64,000 bases of DNA from Gaiellales bacterium (GTDB lineage Bacteria; Actinomycetota; Thermoleophilia; Gaiellales; JAICJC01): positions 97,618 to 161,617 of the forward strand of contig DASWRM010000010.1 of NCBI GenBank assembly GCA_036403155.1. Reading direction: 5' to 3'. This document shows positions 1-7,732 of this stretch, piece by piece; position 1 is the stretch's first letter, and every line of letters starts with the position of its first letter. A program made the position numbers and the translations under genes. The notes below the pieces were generated by a model, which was given only the letters and a program-made list of their open reading frames with translations, ran no database searches and was not told where the DNA came from.

Positions 1-603
1 GTCTCCACCGTCGGCCTGGGCGCGATGATCGGCGCGGTGATCGGCGTCCCCGCCACGGCGTACGTGCTCGCCCCGGTGACCAAGGAGGTCTCGTTCGAAC
101 CGGTCAACCTGGGGCCGACGAGCAAGTACACCGCCGAGAGCGACTTCAAGCCCACGGCTGCCACGTACGTCGAGGACCCCAGCAACCCCAACACCAGCGC
201 GGGCCTCGCGTGGGTGCACTACACCGGCAAGCAGAACACGGACTGGCTGGCCGCGGACGCGATGTTCATCGTCTTCTCGAACCGGTGCATGCACCTCGGC
301 TGCCCCGTGGTCGGTACCGGCGCCGGCTTCCAGTGCCCATGCCACGGCGGCACGTACGACACGCGCGGCGTCCGCATCGCCGGCCCGCCGATCCGGCCGC
401 TTGACCGGTTCCAGTGGAAGGTGGAGAAGGGTGACCTGATCCTCACCAACCGCTGGAGCGTCGACTTCCTCAACGGCAAGCTGACCTACTTCCCGGTGAA
501 GATGCCCGGCCAGCCGGTGGACGTCCCCGGTAACAGCCACATCGCCGATGTGCTCTATCCCAACGTGACCTACGAGCACGGCCCCGTGCCGGAGCCGCAC
601 TGA
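1..603 (+). CDS. qcrA: Rieske iron-sulfur subunit of menaquinol:cytochrome c reductase (5' end missing)
   Basis: Rieske [2Fe-2S] subunit of the bc complex, which takes the first electron from quinol at the Qo site on the outer face of the membrane. The frame is open from base 1 without a start codon, so only the last 200 residues are visible, beginning in the hydrophobic N-terminal anchor. Both cluster motifs are present, CMHLGC and CPCHGG, including the two extra cysteines that form the disulfide. The Ser that follows CPCHG in high-potential ubiquinol enzymes is Gly here, as in menaquinol-oxidising complexes. The TGA overlaps the ATG of the cytochrome b gene by one base (TGATG), so the subunits are translationally coupled. 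Confidence 0.95.
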   Translation, partial: VSTVGLGAMIGAVIGVPATAYVLAPVTKEVSFEPVNLGPTSKYTAESDFKPTAATYVEDPSNPNTSAGLAWVHYTGKQNTDWLAADAMFIVFSNRCMHLGCPVVGTGAGFQCPCHGGTYDTRGVRIAGPPIRPLDRFQWKVEKGDLILTNRWSVDFLNGKLTYFPVKMPGQPVDVPGNSHIADVLYPNVTYEHGPVPEPH

Positions 604-1427
604 TGCCGCTGCCGATCCCCATCCCGCCGCCGCCGAACCCGAAGCAGATGGTGCTGGCCACCGAGGACTGGATCGAGTACCGCACCGGCTTTCCCACGCT
701 CGTCCGCAAGTTCCTGTTCCGGAAGGTGCCGCCCACCGGCTGGTTCCACACGCTCGGCTCGTCGCTGCTGACGGTCTTCATCCTGCAGGCGACCACCGGC
801 GCGCTGCTTGCGATGAGCTACGACCCGTCCCCCAACGGCGCCTACGAGTCGATCCGCTACATCACCGACCAGCAGACGCTCGGCTGGCTGATCCGCGGCA
901 TGCACAAGTGGGGCGCCAGCGTCATGGTGATCCTGCTGTTCCTGCACATGGGCCGGACGTTCTTCTACGGCGCGTACAAGTACCCGCGCGAGATGACCTG
1001 GCTGACGGGCTCGCTGATCTTCATCAGCGTGATGGGGATGGGCCTCACCGGCTACCTGCTGGTGTGGGACGAGCGCGCGTACTGGGCGTCCGTCGTGGCC
1101 GTCAACATCAACGGGACGGCCCCGGTGCTCGGGCCGTTCATCTCGAAGTTCCTCCTGGCCGGCCCGGTGTTCGGAGCGCAGACCATCTCGAGGTTCTACG
1201 CCCTGCACATGCTCCTGATACCCGGTGCCATCGGTGCGTTGATCTTCGTGCACATGTGGCTGGTCGTGAAGCTCGGCGTGACCCCTTGGCCGTCGCGGCC
1301 GCTTGCCCCCGACGCCCCCGAGCCGGAGTACGAGCCGCATCCCCAGACGCTGCTCGACGAGCCGATGCACGCGGGCCGTCCCGCCACCGTCGAGCGTGAG
1401 CGTGAGGTTCAGGAAGTGGGGGACTGA
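603..1427 (+). CDS. qcrB: cytochrome b6-type subunit of menaquinol:cytochrome c reductase
   Basis: Membrane cytochrome b subunit (274 aa) carrying the two b haems of the quinol oxidation and reduction sites. It corresponds only to the N-terminal four-helix half of a long cytochrome b. The haem ligands are visible as two His pairs, one in MHKWGAS...LFLHMGR (13 residues between) and one in ALHMLL...FVHMW. The second pair is separated by 14 residues, the spacing of cytochrome b6 and Bacillus QcrB rather than mitochondrial cytochrome b. The gene overlaps the Rieske gene by one base upstream and the subunit IV/cytochrome c gene by one base downstream. Confidence 0.95.
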   Translation: MPLPIPIPPPPNPKQMVLATEDWIEYRTGFPTLVRKFLFRKVPPTGWFHTLGSSLLTVFILQATTGALLAMSYDPSPNGAYESIRYITDQQTLGWLIRGMHKWGASVMVILLFLHMGRTFFYGAYKYPREMTWLTGSLIFISVMGMGLTGYLLVWDERAYWASVVAVNINGTAPVLGPFISKFLLAGPVFGAQTISRFYALHMLLIPGAIGALIFVHMWLVVKLGVTPWPSRPLAPDAPEPEYEPHPQTLLDEPMHAGRPATVEREREVQEVGD

Positions 1428-2242
1428 TGGCCCGCAAGGTCATCAACCGCAAGGTCCGGTACGAGGCCGAGTACGCAGCGTCGAAGAAGGAGGGCCACGC
1501 CTTCTTCCCGTACGCGATGTTCCACGACGTGGTCGTGAACCTCCTGGTGGTCGTGATCATCGTCGCGATGGCGGTGGTGTGGCACGCCACCGCCGGGCCG
1601 ATCAACGCGCACCACCCGCTCGGCGAGAACGGCCTGCTCGGGCCGTTGTACGAGGACAAGGCGAACCCCGCCGTGGCGCAGACCGAGCCGCGGCCGGAGT
1701 GGTACTTCCTCTTCCTGTTCGAGCTGCTGCGCGTCTTCAAGCAGCCATGGCAGCTGCTCTTCGCGACGATCATCATTCCGACCATCCTGATGGTGCTGCT
1801 GATCGCCTGGCCGTTCCTCGACACCGGCCGCGACCGGCGCCTCTCACGCCGGCCGGTGGGCGTGGCGCTCGGGCTCGCCACACCGGCGGTGTTGATCGCG
1901 CTCACGATTGCGGGCGGGTCGGCCCCGGGGGTTGCGGCCGGCTCGGCCGTGACGGGCAACCCGGCCTTCGACAAGCTCGAGGCCGCGAGCCTCGTCTCCA
2001 ACAGCGGCTTCGGCTGCGTCGGCTGCCACAACTTCGGCGCGGGCGGCGGCAACCTCGGGCCCGACCTGTCGAAGGGCGCGGTGGCGAACGGGTTCAACAA
2101 CGATCCGCAGAAGATCTCGGCCCAGATCGCGAACGGCGGCGGCGGGATGCCCGCATTCAAGGGCCGCATGACCGACGCTCAGATCAAGACGGTCACCGAC
2201 TGGATCGTCGGCCTGGGCACCGGCACGCCACCGTCCCAGTAG
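1427..2242 (+). CDS. qcrC: fused subunit IV / cytochrome c subunit of menaquinol:cytochrome c reductase
   Basis: A 271-aa protein joining the C-terminal half of cytochrome b (subunit IV) to a c-type cytochrome domain. The N-terminal part has membrane helices and the Qo-site motif PEWYF at about residue 90. After a last helix (about residues 145-165) comes a mono-haem domain with the haem-binding motif CVGCH near residue 200 and a candidate axial Met in GGGMPAF. The order Rieske, b6-type cytochrome b, subunit IV-cytochrome c is the Bacillus subtilis qcrABC order and differs from the QcrCAB order of Corynebacterium and Mycobacterium. Its TAG stop is part of the -10 hexamer proposed for the next gene. 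Confidence 0.94.
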   Translation: MARKVINRKVRYEAEYAASKKEGHAFFPYAMFHDVVVNLLVVVIIVAMAVVWHATAGPINAHHPLGENGLLGPLYEDKANPAVAQTEPRPEWYFLFLFELLRVFKQPWQLLFATIIIPTILMVLLIAWPFLDTGRDRRLSRRPVGVALGLATPAVLIALTIAGGSAPGVAAGSAVTGNPAFDKLEAASLVSNSGFGCVGCHNFGAGGGNLGPDLSKGAVANGFNNDPQKISAQIANGGGGMPAFKGRMTDAQIKTVTDWIVGLGTGTPPSQ

Positions 2243-2245
2243 GCT
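2240..2245 (+). promoter_or_regulatory. -10 hexamer for ubiX (leaderless start)
   Basis: TAGGCT followed by 6 nt and then the ATG at 2252. The hexamer includes the stop codon of the cytochrome gene. No Shine-Dalgarno sequence fits in the gap. Confidence 0.5.
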
Positions 2246-2251
2246 GCGGCC

Positions 2252-2860
2252 ATGCGCGTCATGCTCGGCATCACCGGGGCTTCCGGTGCGCCCTATGCAG
2301 CGCGCATCCTCCGGGCGCTGAGTGACAACGGCGCAGACGTCGGCGTATGCGCGAGCGCCGCGGGCAGGCAGGTGATCGCCCTCGAGATCTACGGCGACCG
2401 GGGGATGGATCCCACCGATGCGCTGGAGCGCTTCGTCGCCGACCACGGGGGCGCGGATGTCAGGATCTGGGCCGAGAAGGACTACACCGCGCCGTATGCG
2501 TCCGGCAGCTCCCGCACCGACGCCGTCGTCATCTGCCCGTGCTCGATGGCGTCTGTCGGGACGATCGTGGGCGGAGCCGAGGCCAACCTGATCCACCGGG
2601 CCGCCGGCGTCCAGCTGAAGGAGCGCCGCAAGCTCGTCGTCGTCCCGCGTGAGACGCCGCTCTCGTCGATCCACCTCGAGAACCTGCTCAAGCTCCGAAA
2701 CGCCGGCGCGGACGTGATCCCCGCGATGCCGGCCTTCTACCACCTGCCGCAGTCGATCGACGACCTGATCGCATTCGTCGCGGGCCGGGTGGTGGACTCC
2801 CTGGGGATCGACGCGTCGCTGCACGAGCGGTGGGGCGACTCGCAGGAGGTCGTGCCGTGA
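2252..2860 (+). CDS. ubiX: UbiX-type flavin prenyltransferase
   Basis: Flavin prenyltransferase (202 aa), which attaches a dimethylallyl group to FMN to make the prenyl-FMN cofactor of UbiD-type decarboxylases. The flavin-binding start GITGASGAPYA and the family block CPCSMASVGTIVGG followed by RETPLSSIHLENL are clear. Between cytochrome bc and menaquinone methyltransferase genes it most likely serves the prenyl-naphthoate decarboxylation of menaquinone synthesis; the UbiD partner is not in the window. Its GTGA stop/start overlap couples it to the next gene. Confidence 0.93.
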   Translation: MRVMLGITGASGAPYAARILRALSDNGADVGVCASAAGRQVIALEIYGDRGMDPTDALERFVADHGGADVRIWAEKDYTAPYASGSSRTDAVVICPCSMASVGTIVGGAEANLIHRAAGVQLKERRKLVVVPRETPLSSIHLENLLKLRNAGADVIPAMPAFYHLPQSIDDLIAFVAGRVVDSLGIDASLHERWGDSQEVVP

Positions 2861-3543
2861 CGCTCCAGCCCGAGCGCGTGCGCGAGATGTTCGACCGCAT
2901 CTCGCCGACCTACGACCGCATGAACATGCTCATGTCGATGGGCCGCGACGGCCGCTGGCGCCGTCTCGCCGTCGGCATGGCCGGCGTCTCGCCGGGTGGC
3001 GCGGCTCTGGATGTCTGTTGCGGCACCGGCGACCTGGCCATCGAGCTGCGCCGGTCGGTCGGCCCGTCCGGCCGGGTGGTCGGCCTCGACTTCTCGCCGC
3101 AAATGCTGGCGGTTGCCCGCCGCAAGAGCGCCGCGGTGGAATGGGTGCAGGGGGACGCGCTCGACCTGCCGTTTCCGGGCGGGGCGTTCGACGCTGCGAC
3201 GGTCGGCTTCGGCGTGCGCAACCTCGCCGACCTCGGCCGCGGGTTCGCGGAGCTGACCCGCGTGGTGCGCCCGGGCGGGCGAGTGGTCTGCCTCGAGATG
3301 AGCACTCCGCCCGCGGTGGTGCGCCCCTTCTCGGAGCTCTGGACCGACCGTGGCGTGCCGATGCTCGGGCGAGTCGTCGCGCGCGACGGCGATGCCTACC
3401 GCTATCTACCGGAGTCCGTGCACCGCTTCCCGCCCGCCGCGGAGGTCGCGGCGGTGATGACCGGCGCCGGGCTGGTGGACGTGAACTACCGCCGGCTGAT
3501 GCTCGGCGTCGTGGCCATCCACGCCGGTACGGTGCCCGCGTGA
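2857..3543 (+). CDS. menG: demethylmenaquinone methyltransferase (MenG/UbiE)
   Basis: SAM-dependent C-methyltransferase (228 aa) converting demethylmenaquinone to menaquinone. The UbiE/COQ5 signature FDRISPTYDRMN lies at the N-terminus, the SAM-binding loop reads DVCCGTGDLA and the motif GFGVRNLAD follows. The GTG at 2857 is chosen because it sits in a GTGA overlap with the ubiX stop and starts close to the conserved N-terminal signature; an in-frame ATG at 2830 would lie inside ubiX. It is coupled in the same way to the prenyl synthase downstream. Confidence 0.92.
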   Translation: MTLQPERVREMFDRISPTYDRMNMLMSMGRDGRWRRLAVGMAGVSPGGAALDVCCGTGDLAIELRRSVGPSGRVVGLDFSPQMLAVARRKSAAVEWVQGDALDLPFPGGAFDAATVGFGVRNLADLGRGFAELTRVVRPGGRVVCLEMSTPPAVVRPFSELWTDRGVPMLGRVVARDGDAYRYLPESVHRFPPAAEVAAVMTGAGLVDVNYRRLMLGVVAIHAGTVPA

Positions 3544-4490
3544 GCCTCGTCGCGAGCGTCCACGTCGCATTCGCCGATCGGGTCGAGCAGCGGCTCGAGC
3601 AGCTGGTCGCCGCACGGCCGGGCGCGGTGGCCCGCGCCGCGGAGCGGACGCTGCGCTCGGGCGGCAAGCGCCTGCGCCCGCTGCTCGTGTCGATGTGCGC
3701 GACCGAGTCCGCCCGCGACGGGGCCGATCTGGTCCGCGCGGGGTGCGCCGTGGAGCTGGTTCACATGGCGACGCTGGTTCACGACGACGTGCTCGACGCC
3801 GCGCCTCTGCGTCGCGGGCACGCGACGGTCTGGCAGACCGGCGGACGCCCGCTCGCGACGGCGACCGGGGACGGGCTGTTCGCACTCGCGTTCGAGGAGC
3901 TGTCCGGCACGGGCGACGTCGGTGCGGTCTCGCTGCTGGCGACGGCGTGCCTGTCGCTGGCCCGGGGTGAGCTGCTCCAGCGGCGTCAGACCGGCGATCC
4001 GGCGGTCACCGAGGGGCAGTACCTGGAACGCTGCGCGCTGAAGACGGGGAGCCTGTTCTCGGCGGCAGCACGCCTGGGTGCGCGGCTGTCGGCGCTCGAC
4101 GAGGCGGACGCCGCCGCCCTCGGACGGTTCGCCGAGGCGCTGGGCCTCGCCTTCCAGATCGCCGATGACGTGCTCGACTGCGACGGCGACCCGGACACGA
4201 CCGGTAAGCCGCTCGGCACGGACCTGCTGGACGGCACGGTCTCGCTGCCGCTCCTGCTTGCGGCGTCCCGCGACCCCGAGGTGCGCGAGGTGATCGCGCG
4301 CGGCGCGCGGCCGGCCGACGTGCTGCCGACGCTCGCCCGTGTGGTCGGCTCCACCGCGGTCGCCGATGCCCGGGACCGGGCGCTGGGCTACGCCGCGCTC
4401 GCGTCCCAGGCGCTGGACGCAGTGACCGCCCCCGTCGACCTCGACGCCCTTCGGGACGCCGTACGGCTCGCCTCCGACCGCAGCGCATAG
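3540..4490 (+). CDS. polyprenyl diphosphate synthase (menaquinone side chain)
   Basis: Trans-isoprenyl diphosphate synthase (316 aa) that elongates allylic diphosphates with isopentenyl diphosphate. The first Asp-rich motif reads HDDVLDAAPLRRG and the second ADDVLDCDGD, both with the aspartates that bind magnesium; GGKRLRP, the IPP-binding region, is near residue 40. Its place in one transcription unit with ubiX and menG indicates that it makes the menaquinone tail; chain length cannot be read reliably. The start is the GTG at 3540 in a GTGA overlap. Confidence 0.9.
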   Translation: MSLVASVHVAFADRVEQRLEQLVAARPGAVARAAERTLRSGGKRLRPLLVSMCATESARDGADLVRAGCAVELVHMATLVHDDVLDAAPLRRGHATVWQTGGRPLATATGDGLFALAFEELSGTGDVGAVSLLATACLSLARGELLQRRQTGDPAVTEGQYLERCALKTGSLFSAAARLGARLSALDEADAAALGRFAEALGLAFQIADDVLDCDGDPDTTGKPLGTDLLDGTVSLPLLLAASRDPEVREVIARGARPADVLPTLARVVGSTAVADARDRALGYAALASQALDAVTAPVDLDALRDAVRLASDRSA

Positions 4491-4511
4491 CCGGATGGCC
4501 GGTTCGGCGGC

Positions 4512-5813
4512 CTAGGGCCGAAACGTGCGGTGGAAGGCCGCGCCCGAGAACCAGGCCCGCTGTGCCGTCCCGTCGATCACCGAGTCGAAGCTCAGCCGCT
4601 CCGGCGACCACTCCTTCCCCACACGGAAGGCGCCGCCGGAGAGAGGCGTCAGCGGCTCCCGGTGGCTCCCGAGGTGGTCGCATCCCCACGTCAGCGCGCC
4701 CGACGTCGCGGCCACCCGGAAGTTCGTCAGCCATGCGTTGTGTGACCGGTAGTGGCCGGCGATCGCCCGCCACTCCGCCGGCCCCGACCCGTCGTCGGCG
4801 AGCGGCGCCGCCACCTCGGGCGCGTACGGCTTCGGCCGCTCGCCCCGCGCGAGCGCGAACGCTGCGCCGGTCACCACCTCGGCCCACATCACGCCGGTCG
4901 CCATTGCGACGGCTCCGAGCCCGTCCCCGTTCGACCACATCATCGAGTTGGTTCCGATCATCCCGCCGCTGTGCCCCAGCTCCGGCCCGCGGATCTCGAG
5001 GCCGTACCCGTAGTGGTTGCCGGAGTCGTCGTCGTCGTTGAACACGTGCGGGGTCAGCATCGCCTCCCACGACGCCGCCTGGAGCAGCCGCTCGTCGCGG
5101 GTCATCAGCGCGCGCAGGTAGGCGGCCAGATCCGCGGCGCTGCAGCAGACGCAGCCGTCGGCCTCCGCGCTGTCGATCCAGGTGGCCGGTACCAGCGGAT
5201 CACCCGGGCGCCAGGGGCGGTCGTCGTATGCGGGCACCGCGCAGTCGGCCAGCCGCGGCCGCATCTCGGGCACGATCCAGGACTCCGACTCGCGCATTCC
5301 CAGCCGGTCCAGCACGCGCTCGCGCACCAGCTCCGGATAGGACCGGCCGGTGGCGCGTTCCAGCGCCAGACCGACCACCCGGTAGCCGACGTTCGAGTAC
5401 CAGAAGTGCTCCCCGGGATCGAAGCCGGTCTCCGTCTCGGCGAGTGCGATGACGTCGTAGTTGCTCGCCGTGGCAACCTCGCTGCCGCGAATCAGCCCGG
5501 ATGAGTGCGTCAGCAGGTGGTGGAGTGTGATCGCCGGGCGGCCGCCGCGCACCGAGAACCAGGGCAGGGCGTCGGTGACGGGGGCATGGAGGTCGAGCAC
5601 CCGCTCCTCGACCAGCTGCAGCGCCACGATCGCGGTGAACGACTTTCCTATCGAGCCGATCTCGAACATCGTCCCGTCCTCCACCGGCCCGTAGGTGCGC
5701 AGCGCGAGCGTCCGTTCCTCGTCGGTCACGGCGACGGCGATGGCCCGCGCCACGCCGCGCTCGACCAGCGGGCCGGCGAAGTCGTCGAGACCGCTGACGA
5801 GCTGCTCGCGCAC
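4512..5813 (-). CDS. serine hydrolase of the class C beta-lactamase / PBP-like family
   Basis: Serine hydrolase (433 aa with this start) of the beta-lactamase class C / DD-peptidase-like fold; substrate unknown. The catalytic SxxK reads SIGK, the second motif YSN lies in WYSNVGYRVVG, and HSGG occupies the KTG position, the usual esterase/peptidase variant. A lipocalin-like C-terminal domain may follow. No signal peptide is visible with this start, so it is probably cytoplasmic. The start is chosen because TACCCT lies 6 nt upstream of the GTG at 5813; GTG 5819 and an ATG at 5855, which would overlap the divergent mqnE start, are alternatives. It interrupts the quinone genes on the opposite strand. 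Confidence 0.82.
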   Translation of the reverse strand: MREQLVSGLDDFAGPLVERGVARAIAVAVTDEERTLALRTYGPVEDGTMFEIGSIGKSFTAIVALQLVEERVLDLHAPVTDALPWFSVRGGRPAITLHHLLTHSSGLIRGSEVATASNYDVIALAETETGFDPGEHFWYSNVGYRVVGLALERATGRSYPELVRERVLDRLGMRESESWIVPEMRPRLADCAVPAYDDRPWRPGDPLVPATWIDSAEADGCVCCSAADLAAYLRALMTRDERLLQAASWEAMLTPHVFNDDDDSGNHYGYGLEIRGPELGHSGGMIGTNSMMWSNGDGLGAVAMATGVMWAEVVTGAAFALARGERPKPYAPEVAAPLADDGSGPAEWRAIAGHYRSHNAWLTNFRVAATSGALTWGCDHLGSHREPLTPLSGGAFRVGKEWSPERLSFDSVIDGTAQRAWFSGAAFHRTFRP

Positions 5814-5819
5814 CGGCAC

Positions 5820-5825
5820 AGGGTA
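5820..5825 (-). promoter_or_regulatory. -10 hexamer for the serine hydrolase gene
   Basis: On the minus strand TACCCT, 6 nt and GTG at 5813. It lies back to back with the mqnE promoter, whose hexamer starts 15 bp away. Confidence 0.4.
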
Positions 5826-5839
5826 CCGGGGGGCGGGAC

Positions 5840-5845
5840 TAGACT
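5840..5845 (+). promoter_or_regulatory. -10 hexamer for mqnE (leaderless start)
   Basis: TAGACT, then 8 nt, then the ATG at 5854. The same hexamer with nearly the same spacing occurs before the Wzz-like gene and before the glycosyltransferase starting at 26812. Confidence 0.55.
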
Positions 5846-5853
5846 GCGCGAGC

Positions 5854-6963
5854 ATGGCAACGGCAGCACGCCTCGACACCCTGTCCGAGATCCGCGAGAA
5901 GGTGCTCGCCGGCGAGCGGCTCGATTTCGATGACGGCGTCACGCTGCTCGAGTCGGACGACCTGACCACTCTGGGCGCGCTCGCCGACACCGCTCGCCGT
6001 CTTCGCGGCGGCAGCGACGAGGTGTACTTCGTCAACAACCTCTACCTGAACCACACGAACGTGTGCCGGGTGAAGTGCAAGTTCTGCGCGTTCGCAGTGA
6101 CCGGGAAGCAGCCGGCCGCGTACACCTGGGAGATCGGCCGCCTGGTGGAGCACGCCGTCGACGTGCACGCGCGCGAGCGCTACACCGAGATCCACATGGT
6201 GGGCGGCGAGAACCCGCACCTCGAGTACCGCTACTACGTCGACCTGACGCGAGCCCTGCACGACGCGCTCCCGGACGTCCATCTGAAGCTGTTCACGGCG
6301 TCCGAGATCCACCACATGCACAAGCTGTCGGGGCTGCCCCGCGAGCAGATCCTCGCCGACCTGAGGGATGCCGGCCTCGGCTCGCTGCCGGGCGGCGGTG
6401 CCGAGGTGTTCGCCGACCGCGTGCGGCGCCTGGTGGCTCCCGGCAAGGAGCATCCCGACAACTGGCTGGCGACGCACCGAGCGGCGCACGGGATGGGCAT
6501 CCCCACGCACTGCACCATGCTCTACGGACACGTCGAGAACTACGAGGAGCGCGTCGACCACTGGCTGCGGCTCCGCGAGCTGCAGGACGAGACGGGCGGC
6601 TTCCTGGCGTTCATCCCGCTGCCGTTCCACCCCGAGAACACCGTCTTCCAGCGCCGCGGCTGGCGGTTCTCCACCGGCTACGACGACCTCAAGATGATCG
6701 CAGTGTCGCGTCTGATGATGGACAACGTCCCCAACATCAAGGCCTACTGGATCATGATCTCGACGCCGCTCGCCCAGATCGCCCTGCACTACGGCGCCAA
6801 CGACATCCAGGGCACCGTGATGGAGGAGCAGATCGCCCATGCCGCCGGCGCCGTGACGCCGCAGGAGGAGAAGATCCGGGATCTGGTCACGCTCGTCCGC
6901 GAGGCGGGCCGCATCCCCGTGCAGCGCGACACGCTCTACAACACGGTGCGGACCTTTGACTGA
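5854..6963 (+). CDS. mqnE: aminofutalosine synthase MqnE
   Basis: Radical SAM enzyme (369 aa) of the futalosine menaquinone route that joins the enolpyruvyl benzoate made by MqnA to SAM, giving aminofutalosine. The [4Fe-4S] motif CxxxCxxC is C71, C75 and C78 in CRVKCKFCAF, preceded by NHTNV. The blocks IHMVGGENPHL and GLGSLPGGGAEVF are typical of the MqnE/MqnC pair. Adjacent mqnA and mqnC support MqnE over a cofactor-F420 type enzyme. The stop overlaps the mqnA start by 8 bases. Confidence 0.95.
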   Translation: MATAARLDTLSEIREKVLAGERLDFDDGVTLLESDDLTTLGALADTARRLRGGSDEVYFVNNLYLNHTNVCRVKCKFCAFAVTGKQPAAYTWEIGRLVEHAVDVHARERYTEIHMVGGENPHLEYRYYVDLTRALHDALPDVHLKLFTASEIHHMHKLSGLPREQILADLRDAGLGSLPGGGAEVFADRVRRLVAPGKEHPDNWLATHRAAHGMGIPTHCTMLYGHVENYEERVDHWLRLRELQDETGGFLAFIPLPFHPENTVFQRRGWRFSTGYDDLKMIAVSRLMMDNVPNIKAYWIMISTPLAQIALHYGANDIQGTVMEEQIAHAAGAVTPQEEKIRDLVTLVREAGRIPVQRDTLYNTVRTFD

Positions 6964-7732
6964 GCGCCCGCTCCGCCTCGGCCGGATCAGCTACGCGAAC
7001 ATGGCCCCGGTGTTCTACGAGCTGGAGGCCGAGGGCCTCGAGCAGGTCACCGGCGTCCCCACCGAGCTGAACCGGATGCTGGTCGCCGGCGACGTGGACG
7101 TCGCTCCCATCAGCTCGATCGAGTACGCGCGCAACGCCGACAGTTTGCGCCTGCTCCCGCGCCTCTGCGTCTCGACCGAGGGCGCGGTGGACTCGATCCA
7201 GCTGATCACGCGAAAGCCGCTCGAGCAGGTGCGCTCGGTGGCCGTCACGCCCGAGAGCGCGACCTCGGTCGTGCTGACCCGGGTGCTGCTGGGCGAGGTC
7301 GAGCTGGTCCCGCTCGGGCAGCCCGCCGACGCGAAGATGCTGATCGGCGACGACGCCCTGCGCAGCGCGTTCGACGACCCGACGCCCCACTACGACCTCG
7401 GCCGGCTGTGGCAGGAGCGCACCGGCCTGCCCATGGTGTACGCCGTCTGGGCCTGCCGCGACGGGATCGGCGACGGCCTCGAGCAGCTCGAGCGCGCGCA
7501 CCTACGCTCGCTCGCCGTGTCGCGCGCAGAGCCCGAGGCGCTCGCGCGCCGGGCATCGGCCGAGTACGGCTGGCCGGCCGGCTTCCTCGCCCGGTACTTC
7601 GAGAAGCTGCGGTACCACTTCGGGCCGCGGGAGCGCCAGGGGCTCATCCGGTTCTTCGAGCTGGCGCACCTCGCCGGCGAGCTCGACGCCGTCCCCGAGC
7701 TGCGCTTCGTCGACGCCGAGCGGGTGGCGTGA
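6956..7732 (+). CDS. mqnA: chorismate dehydratase MqnA
   Basis: Chorismate dehydratase (258 aa), first enzyme of the futalosine route, with a periplasmic-binding-protein-like fold. The N-terminal LGRISYANMAPVFYELE and the later DVDVAPISSIEYA match the family. The start codon is TTG at 6956, which overlaps the end of mqnE; no better start is available before the conserved N-terminus. The GTGA overlap at the end couples it to mqnC. Confidence 0.94.
   Translation: MTERPLRLGRISYANMAPVFYELEAEGLEQVTGVPTELNRMLVAGDVDVAPISSIEYARNADSLRLLPRLCVSTEGAVDSIQLITRKPLEQVRSVAVTPESATSVVLTRVLLGEVELVPLGQPADAKMLIGDDALRSAFDDPTPHYDLGRLWQERTGLPMVYAVWACRDGIGDGLEQLERAHLRSLAVSRAEPEALARRASAEYGWPAGFLARYFEKLRYHFGPRERQGLIRFFELAHLAGELDAVPELRFVDAERVA

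Noticed and set aside
2830-2856. Upstream in-frame ATG extending MenG by 9 residues
   Set aside because: The extension lies inside ubiX and is not part of the UbiE N-terminal pattern; the GTGA overlap at 2857 is the standard coupling seen all over this window.
5815-5855. ATG at 5855 as start of the minus-strand serine hydrolase
   Set aside because: It would overlap the first codon of the divergent mqnE gene and remove both -10 hexamers from intergenic DNA; GTG 5813 or 5819 fits better.
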